Shown here piece by piece: positions 54,201 to 64,000 of a stretch of 64,000 nucleotides of DNA (position 1 is its first letter; every line of letters begins with the position of its first letter). Both the position numbers and the translations under genes were made by a program. The notes below the pieces were generated by a model that searched no databases, had not been told where the DNA came from, and saw nothing but the letters and a program-made list of their open reading frames with translations. This stretch comes from Bombyx mori (Eukaryota > Arthropoda > Insecta > Lepidoptera > Bombycidae), in contig NC_085110.1 in the NCBI RefSeq assembly GCF_030269925.1, positions 5,766,001-5,830,000 of the forward strand, given 5' to 3'.

Positions 54201-57200
54201 GTATGATGTAGTAAAAATATTTAAATTAAATTGCTAAACTTCATATTTAGCTTTCTCCATTTCATCGATATCTATAATTTAAATATTTATAAAAATACTA
54301 GCTGACCCGGCAGACTTCGTAGTGCCTCAATATCGATTGAAATAAAATACCTAAACTTTTGTATAAAATAAACTTAAAACAAACAAAAGGAATCCGTCCG
54401 ACGGGGGACACATCAAAGGGAAAACAAAATTGTTATTTTTATTTAATTCCGAGCATTTTCATATTTATCTACCTTTTAAACCTACTCTGGACTTCCACAA
54501 ATAATTCAAGACCAAAATTAGCCAAATCGGTCCAGCCGTTCTCGAGTTTTAGCGAGACTAACGAACAGCAATTCATTTTTAACGATTAAAGCAAGTATGT
54601 ATGACAAAAACCAATTTCTGGAATATCTTCCAAGAAAATACATGTTTTATTCTTCAAAATGAATGAAAATATGTTTTAAAGTCAGTTTCAGAGTCCAATT
54701 ATAAACTTGTAATACTACTATATAATACTTTCCTTTAGATAATACTTTATAAAAGATAGTTAAATAATTTTTGTCTGAAGATTGAGTTCAATAAAAAGGT
54801 CAGACCAATAGTCTAGCAATTGGTCAGGCAAGGGCATATTTTTTGTTACTGAAAATTAGTGAACGTTTGCGATTTAGTATTAAGCCGTTATCGGAATTTG
54901 TAAATATAAAAATGGTAAATGCCGCCAAACATATTAAAAAATCATTTAGAAGATTCAATTGTACATAATATGTCTGTCTTACCCTTCAAATCAGAACGCA
55001 TAAGTGGTACTAGTGGTAAGTAATATGTTTAATACTAAACGTGCAGCTTATAAAACTCTGTGATAGTTCCCTGATAGTATCGATAGATTATGATTTTTAT
55101 TGACAGCAAACTAGTACGGGTGAAGGGTCGTCCACGGCAAATATAACAGGACAGAAGCAGTTCAGTGCACGAGAAACTTTAGTGTTCATCAGGCTCGTTA
55201 GGTGGGGCCTCCAGTCCCTCGACATATACACGCTGGCGGCGCCGCGCGCGCCCGCACAGCCGCCCGCGCAGCCGCACGTGCGCTCCAAGGAAGAGAAGGA
55301 AGTACTGGAGCACTTCAGTGGCGTGGTATGTAGACTATCCGAAGGCGGTGTTCTTATTTTACTACAAATTTATAGTAATTTGTTTACGTGGTTTTCTAGT
55401 TTTCAATGATGAACCCTCAAACGTTTCAAGAAATTTTCACGGCAACCATTTCACACATGGTCGAAAGAATCAACAAGAATACCACATTGCAGATCATAGC
55501 AAATACTTTTCTGTCAAATCCGGCCACGTCCCCGATCTTTGCAACGGTTCTCGTTGAATATCTACTGAAAAGAATGGAGGAGATGGGGACTAATGTAGAG
55601 AGATCTAATTTATATCTCAGATTATTTAAATTAGTATTTGGATCAGTTAGCCTGTTCCCAACGGAGAATGAGCAGATGCTGAGACCCCACTTACACAGCA
55701 TCGTAAACAAGGCGATGGACTATGCGATGACGGCCAAAGAACCTTATAATTATTTCCTACTTTTGAGAGCCCTGTTCCGATCTATTGGCGGCGGGAGCCA
55801 TGACTTGCTTTACCAAGAATTCTTACCCCTATTACCGAATTTACTTGAAGGCTTAAATCGCTTACAAAGTGGTCTGCACAAGCAACACATGAAAGATCTA
55901 TTTGTAGAATTGTGTCTGACCGTACCCGTCCGATTGAGCAGTTTGTTACCATATTTACCAATGCTGATGGATCCGTTGGTTTCTGCTTTGAACGGTTCTC
56001 ATACATTAATATCACAAGGTCTGCGCACTCTCGAACTTTGCGTAGACAATTTACAACCCGACTTTTTGTACGAGCACATTCAACCAGTTCGAGCGGACTT
56101 AATGCAAGCCTTATGGAGAACACTGCACAACAACGAAGTTGCAAGGATAGCGTTCAGAGTGCTAGGAAAGTTCGGTGGTGGGAACCGCAAAATGATGATT
56201 GAACCTCAACGGCTTGAGTACCGCGAGACCGACGTGCCGCCGCCCTCTGTGCAAGCGTATTTCCAAGATCAAGCGAAACCGATAGATTTTGAAGTCGACA
56301 AAGTAATCGAAACCGCTTTTTGTGCATTAAAATCAAGTACAACAGACCCATTCTACAGAAAACAGTGCTGGGAAGTACTACGATGCTATCTAGCTGCGTC
56401 GCTGAACCTAGATGACGATAAAGCAACTTTACAAAAGCTATTCAACCATCCAAGTTTCTTGGACGGTCGTATCCAAGTTCAAAACGGACCGTACTATAAG
56501 TGTAGCAATTCAATCGTCAGGAACACGCATCGCACTGCGTTAACAGGAATGTTCGTGGCGGCCGCTATCAAAGAGCTGCGACACCACGTCCTGCCGACCA
56601 TGGTCTCGCTCGTCAGGCATTACACTATGGTAGCAATAGCACAAGAAGCGGGACCATTTGTCGGATCTAATGCACCTAAGGAAGGTCTCGATGCGTTAGT
56701 GTTGGTAGATGCCATCGCTGTCGTAATGGGTCACGAGGAAAAAGAACTTTGTAAACCAGGACATTTAGCTCTGCTACTAATGATCGAAACGGCTGCTACA
56801 GTACTGGGTACCAAAGAACGCGCGTGTCGCTTACCTCTAATGGAGTATCTCGCCGAACGTATGTCGGCTCTGTGCTACGAACGTGCCTGGTATGCTAAGT
56901 TTGGTGGCTGTATAGCAGTCAAGTTTATGGTCGAAAAGATGGCCCCAGAGTGGGTATACAAACACGTTTTCACATTCTTGAAAGCTGTTTTGTTTGTGAT
57001 GATGGACTTAACCGGAGAAGTGTCTTCCGGAGCGATCGACATGGCCACAATGAACTTAGAGCGTCTTGTAAAAGTATGTGTTACTAGCCACGGAATACCG
57101 GGACAATCGGAGTCTGAAGGCGAAGTGGCTGCGGCAAGAGCCAGAGCCCTACACGATGTTTTGCAGGAACTCGTACTACAAGTCACAAGTCCGCATCTTC

Positions 57201-60200
57201 TTGTTCGACAGCAGGTATGCTTTTCAGAAATTCCTAATGAATACCATAAAAGAAATCTCAACTAGTAATAATAATAACTTAAATTTGTAGGCGATGAAAT
57301 CTCTGGAACTAATAGCCGAGTTACAAAAGAAGACTGTGACAGAAGTAATGGATCCGCACCGAGATGTACTCGCAGATATCATACCTCCCAAGAAGCATCT
57401 GTTGCGTCATCAGCCAGCGAACGCTCAAATGGGTTTGATGGATGGAACAACATTCTGTACAACATTGAAGCCTCGATTATTTACCATAGGTGAGGTACAA
57501 ATAAATAAAATTAATACAAAAACGCTTATTAGAAGTTATTTGCAAATTGGAATATGTTTAATTTGGAAAACATTCTTAATATTTATTTTTATTTATAGAT
57601 CTTAACATTAACGAACATAAAGTATTCTTTCGTGAGTTGATATCTTTGTGTGAAGCTGAAGATTCGATGCTAGGGAAGCTACCTTGTTACAAAGGTGTCA
57701 ACTTGGTGCCTCTACGCGCCTCTGCTTTGAGGGCTCTGGCGTCTTGTCACTACATGCAAGAGAAACACTGCAGAGAGAAAATATTCCAAGTACTTTATAA
57801 ATCTTTAGAGAAGAACGATACGGAATTGCAACAAGTAAGTGAAGTTATTATATATTGTCTAAATAGTAAACAAGATCCAAAATTTTTTTCAATTTTTTTC
57901 TATTTGTAAGTATTTCCCAAACTGGCTGTGATAAAATGTAATGAATAATAATTTATACGCAGGCTGGCTTTGAATGTATGCAGAAGTTCTTATCCGGCTT
58001 TCAAATCGACATGGAGATGGTCCACCCGGTGATGCGGCCGCTGCTGCTGACCCTGGGCGACCACCGTCACCTCAGTGTGAACGGCGCAAAACGACTATCG
58101 TATTTGACGCAATTATTTCCCTCCACGTTCAGCGAGAAGCTCTGTGAGCAGCTTCTGCAGCTTCTGAAGAAGTTGCTGGATTATTCTATACAAACAAATA
58201 GGGGTATGTTCATGTGCAACTAACTGACCCGGCAGACCTCGTAATGCCTCAATCGTTAAATAAAAGATCTAAGCTTTTGTATAAAATAAACTTAAAACAA
58301 ACAAAAAGAATCCGTCTGATGGGGGACACATAAAAAAAAATGTTATTTTTATTTAATTCCGAGCATTTTCATATTTATCTACCTTTTAAATATTCTTTGG
58401 ACTTCCACAAATAATTCAAGACCAAAATTAGCCAAATCGATCCAGCCTTTCTCGAGCTTTAACGAGACTAAAACAGCAATTAATTTTTATATATATCTGC
58501 AATAAACAATCTTTATAGTACCACATAAATAACAAGTTTTATTTTCCAGGCGGAAATTTCTTGCAAAGTGTTTCGAAGAACATGGAGAACGAGCAAAAAA
58601 TCTTGATTTTAATTGGAATATTTCATCAAATACCAGCAGCATCACCCCGCTTTATTGACGTTCTTTGTCGCCTTATATTTCACACCGAAAAGTCTCTGAT
58701 GATTGAAGCTGGTTCGCCTTTTAGAGAGCCACTGGTCAAATTCCTTATGAGGTGAGTACCCACGCCACTTGTGGTTATAATAACTAGTGGTCCCGTGGTA
58801 GTTGAAATTCGACTATAATTAATTGAAATTATAAGTTTGTACATTACTTTATTTAGTTTACTTTACATGAACTTCTAATAGGTTGGGGAAAAAGTCTTTT
58901 CGCATTATAGTATGTATAAGGTTGTGTTATGTTATATAATATATGCGTGTGTGTGTCAAATATATGCTAGTGTGTGTAATGTTTTTTTATTGATTTAATG
59001 TATTTTTTACGCATAATTAAAAAAAAATTGTATTCTGCACTCCTTTTCTATAAGAGTGAGAAATTTCATACTCCTCCGTCCGCGCAATTTTCGTTAAAAG
59101 GGGTACATTTTTTGCTTCATGTATTAATATATAGATACAGTAGAATACTTTTATATATTTTTTTTATACTTATAATTTTATTTTAGATACCCAAAAGAGA
59201 CCCTGGATTTAGTGCTGGGCGACAATAATATAAAGGACCAGCAGTGGAGTCGATTCCTGGTCTTCCTTATCAGACATCCCGAGGCTGGTCCCGCGTACAG
59301 AGAGGCGCTACAGACTTCTAAAAAGCCTCGTCTAATGCAATTGTTAGCGTCCAACTCGACCGCGACAGCCGCCCAACCTCAGCCAGAAAAAGCTGAAATG
59401 CAATTCCAGGCCGTCAGGGCTATATCGTTGCTGATCAAATATGACGACCAGTGGCTGTCCACTCAGCATGACTTGATAGAATTACTGAAACGCATATGGT
59501 ACAGCGACAAGTACCATGTGAGTGTTTAAATTTGATTATATTTTTTTTAAATGTATTATATTTAATTCTTTTTTATTAATGAATATTATTTTTGCAGGAA
59601 ATTCATAAGAAAGTGGAAATTGTGGATTGCACTCATTGGAAAGAACCAAAACTGATTGTGAAGATTTTGTTGCACTATTTCTGTCATCATCCTAACAATA
59701 TCGACCTCTTGTTTCAACTGCTGAGAGCGTTATGCGATCGTTTTGTGCCAGACTTCCAGGTACTGTAAATAATATAGAAAATTTCGAATGCTGTTATTTA
59801 CATAATTTAAGACTAAACTAAATGATTTTTTTATAGTTCCTGCGAGACTTCCTGGAAAATACAGTAGCACAAAATTACACAATCGAATGGAAAAGGTCGG
59901 CGTTCTTTCGCTTCGTCGAACATTTCTCTAACGACGCAATGTCTCAGGAATTAAAGGCGAAAGTCTTGCAGATGATTCTGATTCCCTGTTTCGCTGTTAG
60001 CTTCGAGAAGGGGCAGAAAATAGTCGGAGGCCCGCCGGCCCCATATCAGGACAACCCCGACAATGTCGTCTCTGTGTTCATAAATAATGTAAGTTTCATT
60101 CGTTTTGGTTCACATTAAAAGGTATACATATTTTACAGTGAGTTAAATATATATTTTTTACATTAATAATCGACATGTTATTTTTATCCAATCAGGTCAT

Positions 60201-63200
60201 AGATCCAGAAAATCCATTCGCTTGTTCGGACGCGGTTCGCATATCCCTGCTCCAGTTCGCATGCCTGTTGCTGGAGCAGGCGTCGGCTCACATCCACGAC
60301 GCTAATAACAAGAAGCAAGGAAACAAACTCCGCAGGCTCATGACCTTCGCCTGGCCGTGCCTCCTCGGGAAGAACTACGTCGATCCAGCCACCAGGTCAG
60401 TCAGGTTTCAAGTTAATGATAATTTCATTGATCCGATCTAAATTTGTTGTAAAATTAATCTTGATATACTTTTTTCCTGCAGATACCATGGCCATTTGTT
60501 ATTGAGTCATATTATTGCGAAATTCGCAATACACAAAAGAATCGTTCTGCAAGGTGAATATGAAAATAATATTTATTTGTTTTAGTGGGATTTTAGTAGA
60601 GATTTAATAAGAAAATTACGTACTAAAATGTGTTTGTTTGCGTTAGTATTTCACAGTCTGCTAAAGGCCCACGCGGTGGAAGCGCGTTCTGTGGTGCGCC
60701 AAGCGCTAGAGATACTGACGCCGGCGATGCCGCAGCGCATGGAGGACGGCAACACGATGCTAACGCATTGGACCAAGAAGATTATTGTTGAGGATGGACA
60801 TTCAGTGCAACAGCTCTTCCACATACTGCAGTTGGTCGTGAGACATTATAAGGTTAGTAATCGAGTATGAGTTCGAAGTCATTCGCGGGATTCGAATACC
60901 GACACAGTCACAACGCTCTATTGAATGCACCAGGCGTCTTGTTCTTTAGGCCACTACGACGTCAAAATACTAGTCGGCGGTATTAAGGAGTGATTGGAGC
61001 CTATAGGTAGTATAAAATGAATGTTGATGTCCTACTTGAGAAGTAAGATCGAAGTTTCATTTCGGTTAGTTTAAACACATTGAACTTATTCATTAACGCC
61101 ATATAAAACAGCGTCAGTTTTTTTTTCATCTTTTCGCACGTAGCTTAAGAGGTTATTCCAGCTATGCGCGGACGGGTAGATGAGCTTACGGGCTTAACCC
61201 GAGAGAATTTGCTAACACTAGCCCATACAAGAGCAGTGGTTTGCAGAATCTACCACCAGATCGGAATCGCAATCCACTGAGAAGATCCGGCGAGAAACTT
61301 AGTGGGTTGTGTCTATGGGTTAGTTCGCCATGAGTTCGACGAGGAACAGCATCAGTATTCGATTTATTGGTATACAGCGATTTTACTGTACAGTTGTGTC
61401 ATAGTTGACGCCTATAAGTGACATTAACTACTCAGGTGAATCGTATGCTCGTGGGCCTATAAAGGCCAAAAAAGAATCCTGTAGATATGATTAGCAACGT
61501 GACGTGCAGGTGTACTACCCGGTGCGGCACGCGCTGGTGGGACACATGGTGGGCGCCATGCAGCGGCTCGGCTTCTCTGCGACCGCCTCGCTGGAGCACC
61601 GCCGGCTCGCCGTGGACTTGGCCGAGGTGGTGCTCAAGTGGGACCTGCAGCGCATCCGGGACCACGCACTGCCCGACGACAACATCGTACGTACACTACA
61701 TCTTCCTGATATGTTCCTAATAACAGATCTCAACTTAACTGATCGTTACATATTTCACTGCCATAAGAACAATAAGAAACAGATCTCTGACAAGTAAAAG
61801 TTCTTCCAATTTTTATCGCTAACAGTAAATTGTAAAAAATGTTATTATATAACTTTTTTTTTATTGCTTAGATGGGTGGACGAGCTTACAGCCCACATGG
61901 TATTAAGTGGTTACTGGAGCCCATATACATCTACAACGTAAATGCGCCACCCACCTTGAGATATAAGTTCTAAGATCTCAGTATAGTTACAACGGCTGCC
62001 CCACCCTTCAAACCGAAACGCATTACTGCTTCATGGCAGAAATAGGCAGGGCTGTGCTACCTACCCGCACAGACTCACAAGAGCTCCTACCACCAGTAAG
62101 TAATATGTAATAAGTAAAATGCTATAATTGTTGTTCAGCCTCTAGTTCACTGTGACATGGTTTTGTTTGTGTTTTTACTTGTAAGGCACCACAAAGGCAC
62201 CACCTGACATACAGAAAATAATGAATTAATAAAGTTTAAACATTGTGATCTACATGGCACGAATTTAACAAGGTTTCTGTAGTGTTTAATATTCTATCCA
62301 ATAGATTGTTTAATGGATTGTTTGTGGACAGGTGGCGACATCTCCGGGCGGCGCCATGAAGCGCGTGTCGTCCGATGACGCGAGCTCGGAGGGTCGCAAG
62401 GCGTTGAACACGGGCTGGGCGAGCCCGCAGGCCAGCGCCTCCAGGCTCGAGCCCGACGCCGCCAAGCCGCTCGACAGACAACACGTAGATGTCGTTGTCA
62501 ACCTGCTACTGCGACTGGCTTGCCAGGTGTGCCAAACGGTAACCCTCTAGTGTTTTTGAAACAAGCATCCTCCGTCTCTTAATTGAGCCGTTTTTATTTC
62601 TGCTCTTCTTTTTTCAGATGAACGAGGGTACCGTTTCCGGAAGCGGAGGTGCGACCGCAGGAGAGCAGCTATCGCGAAGATGCGTTCTTCTTCTTAAGAC
62701 TGCTCTCAAACCCGACGTTTGGCCACACCTCTGCGAGCCTAAGCTTGCCTGGCTTGATAAAGTATGAACATGTAATTACAGAATACTACAAGAATATTCA
62801 AATGACGCCTTTGTTAATTTACAAGTATAAATATTTGCTGCTTAGGTTTTCTCAAGTGCAGAGACAAACGCGGCATCATGCGCCAATGCCTGCACGGCGC
62901 TCGAGCTGCTGGTGTTCCTGCTGGGCGTGCTGCGTCGAGATCAGATCCTGGCGGCGCTGAAGCCGCTGCAGCGCGGGCTGGCCGCCTGCGTCGCGTCCAC
63001 TAATGCCAAAATCGTGCGACTGACGCACAACTTGCTCGCCAAGCTTACCGCCATCTTCCCTACGGAGCCCACGGGGGCCGCGCAAGCTTCTAAGGCGAGT
63101 GTCGTCAATATTGAGGTGTGAGGTCAGATCGATACATGCATAATATTCGTGTAGTATTTTAAAAAATGTGAGAGTTTTTTACTCTGTTTCTGCAAATCTC

Positions 63201-64000
63201 TTATTATCGACGTGCATGGAAGGCGGTAATTTAATTTAGATTAGGTCGCTCCCTATTAACAAAACGTTATATCATTCACACATATTATTATTATTATGCG
63301 CTGTGTGATTTATTTATGCAAAAATCGCTATCAAATGGTCTAGTGACGGTCGAGTTTTAATATATTTTCCATTATAGTACGAGGAGCTCGAAACACTATA
63401 CGCGTGCGTGAGCAAGTACGCGTTCGAGGGTCTGGCGGCGTACGAGAAGACGGCGGGCAGCGGCACGGGCGGCACGTCGGGCGCGGGCGCGCTGCTGGGG
63501 CCGCTCATGATGCTGAAGGCGTGCTGCTCCTCCAGCCCCGCCTACATCGACCGCCTGCTGCTCCCGCTCATGCGCGTCCTGCAGCGCATGGCTAGGGACC
63601 ACGTCGCCACCAACCCCGATGCAGCCATATCCGATTTGTTGGTTCGTATAACTTTATTGCTTTATCTGGACCCTTTAAAAATATAATAGTAGGTGCGTAA
63701 TCATTTTGCTTATGTCGGCTACGAAACTGTATATCTCGAAACTTATTGTGAAGGAGCTCAATGGTTCCAATTGAGATTTTAACTTCGTCTTAAGACGGGC
63801 GACGTTATTCACGTTGTAATATCTAAAAACGTCGATAGCCACTTGAGATCTGTTGGATTGTGTGCAATGTTTTTTTAACGCATTTTCATAATTTCTCTAA
63901 TACTATATTTCGTCTTTTCAGATATTGGCCTTAGACTTGCTAAAGGCTCGCGTTTCCGTGATGCCGGGCGATACGAAAAAAACCTTCATAGGAACTGTTC
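48227..64000 (+). CDS. TRRAP: TRRAP / Nipped-A (Tra1), N-terminal 60 percent, runs off the right edge
   Basis: Exons: 48227-48373, 50938-51243, 51664-51858, 51962-52128, 52500-52735, 52830-53034, 53462-53653, 53917-54196, 55107-55325, 55400-57214, 57291-57489, 57599-57834, 57963-58203, 58550-58751, 59187-59517, 59598-59759, 59837-60088, 60196-60395, 60483-60553, 60647-60852, 61510-61686, 62332-62526, 62618-62761, 62846-63094 (or 63115), 63378-63641, 63922-64000. Phases join to about 2,320 residues. Close to human TRRAP throughout, e.g. RPLAYSTLADLVHHVRQHLP, GGGSHDLLYQEFLPLLPNLL, PPKKHLLRHQPANAQ, KLRRLMTFAWPCLL. HEAT-type helical repeats dominate; the FAT and PI3K-like pseudokinase domains lie beyond the window. 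Family knowledge: a non-catalytic PIKK scaffold that binds activators in SAGA and TIP60/NuA4 in the nucleus. Adjacent ATGs at 48227 and 48230 are both usable. Exon 10 (1,815 nt) is unusually long for this gene. Confidence 0.95.
48374..50937. other. TRRAP intron 1
   Basis: 2.56 kb. Contains a segment with repeated GGTTCACTGGTAGCTG/ATTCACTGGTAACTG motifs at about 48900-49060 (see next entry). The rest is AT-rich and without recognised features. Confidence 0.5.
48970..49040 (+). repeat. Short tandem repeat, 43-bp period
   Basis: TTCTATGTCGGAGATTCACT-GGTAACTG occurs at 48970-48997 and again at 49013-49040. Weaker related units (GGTTCACTGGTAGCTGATTC, CACAGGTAACTGTCTGG) precede it from about 48905. 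TRRAP intron 1. Confidence 0.7.
51480..51632 (+). mobile_element. Diverged ACTGGTGGTAGG-family copy
   Basis: GTTTGAAGGGTAGGCCAGCC, GTGTGGGTGGCGGAATACAC and CACTTATCATCAAGTGGGCA keep the family order. It ends close to TRRAP exon 3 (51664). Confidence 0.55.
54296..54585 (+). repeat. CTGACCCGGCAGAC interspersed repeat, copy 1
   Basis: CTAGCTGACCCGGCAGACTT ... CGAGCATTTTCATATTTATC ... CGAGTTTTAGCGAGACTAAC, about 290 bp, non-coding. Directly repeated at 58221-58487. Common in moth genomes; class uncertain. TRRAP intron 8. Confidence 0.65.
58221..58487 (+). repeat. CTGACCCGGCAGAC interspersed repeat, copy 2
   Basis: Same order of blocks as 54296-54585 at roughly 85-90 percent identity by eye. It begins only 17 bases after the exon 13 splice donor of TRRAP (58203/58204). 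Confidence 0.65.
58783..59137 (+). repeat. ACTAGTGGTCCC interspersed repeat, copy 2
   Basis: ACTAGTGGTCCCGTGGTAGT at the left, ACTCCTCCGTCCGCGCAATT inside and TATTAATATATAGATA at the right, matching 23674-24108. Within it 58882-58910 reads GGTTGGGGAAAAAGTCTTTTCGCATT, a motif I associate with mariner ends, perhaps a further insertion. TRRAP intron 14. Confidence 0.55.
61117..61308 (-). mobile_element. Bm1-like SINE
   Basis: Poly-T then AAGAGGTTATTCCAGCTATG, GAGCAGTGGTTTGCAGAATC and GATCCGGCGAGAAACTTAGT, the reverse complement of the CCACTGAGTTTCTC family. TRRAP intron 20. Confidence 0.7.
61854..62099 (-). mobile_element. ACTGGTGGTAGG-family retroposon, near-complete short form
   Basis: Poly-T, TGCTTAGATGGGTGGACGAG, AATGCGCCACCCACCTTGAG and AGAGCTCCTACCACCAGTA: a well-preserved reverse-strand copy. 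TRRAP intron 21. Confidence 0.75.

Noticed and set aside
55426..57261. Several - strand and alternate-frame open frames of 90-128 codons
   Set aside because: All lie within TRRAP exon 10 and are shadows of its 605-codon frame.
63396..63602. Arg/Ala-rich open frames around 63.4-63.6 kb
   Set aside because: Other-frame readings of the GC-rich TRRAP exon 25.
1..64000. tRNA, rRNA, CRISPR arrays or bacterial operons
   Set aside because: None seen; the intron-rich gene structure and repeats are those of an insect nuclear chromosome.

Overview
The window is insect nuclear DNA, almost certainly from a silkworm (Bombyx mori or its close relative B. mandarina). It is AT-rich. The genes have many short exons with canonical GT-AG splice sites, separated by introns full of interspersed repeats. 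The commonest repeats are two families that I recognise as silkworm retroposons; there is also a Dong-type R4-clade LINE sitting in TAA repeats, a Pao-type LTR element, a maT-like mariner and a Lep1-type Helitron-like repeat. No bacterial, organellar or CRISPR features are present.

Four protein-coding genes are supported. (1) The 3' third of Asx/ASXL (Additional sex combs) runs from the left edge to 4187 on the + strand and ends in the Asx-type PHD finger. (2) A complete seven-exon ABHD2-like serine hydrolase (monoacylglycerol lipase family, 434 residues) spans 8270-34815 on the + strand. Its introns are swollen to about 25 kb by transposons. (3) A complete class-A plexin (semaphorin receptor, 1,893 residues) lies on the - strand at 40453-46134 and, remarkably, its whole coding region is one uninterrupted exon. 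(4) TRRAP/Nipped-A (Tra1), the pseudokinase scaffold of the SAGA and TIP60 histone acetyltransferase complexes, starts at 48227 on the + strand, head to head with the plexin. It runs off the right edge after 26 recognisable exons (about 2,320 of roughly 3,800 residues).

Between and inside these genes the main structure is mobile DNA. The Asx intron 1888-3845 holds an RTE-type LINE tail and a mariner. ABHD2 intron 3 holds a 5'-truncated Dong-type LINE between TAA arrays. ABHD2 intron 6 holds an antisense, env-bearing BEL/Pao element (26207-33922) that is itself split by a retroposon. Just past the ABHD2 poly(A) signal lie two TAA-duplicating DNA elements in a row, the first with a SINE nested in it. 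The short plexin-TRRAP divergent interval contains a 1.2 kb DNA element with near-perfect 23-bp terminal repeats. TRRAP introns carry two directly repeated 290-bp elements that flank exons 9-13.

The genes have no obvious shared pathway, although Asx (Polycomb/PR-DUB) and TRRAP (HAT complexes) are both chromatin regulators. The most notable points are the intronless plexin A, the env-bearing Pao element with unequal LTRs, the Dong-type copy in its expected TAA target, a possible GC-AG intron in TRRAP, and an unidentified coding-like stretch on the - strand near 6640-7190. All exon limits were read by eye from splice consensus and protein similarity recalled from known families; none has been checked by transcript data or database search.
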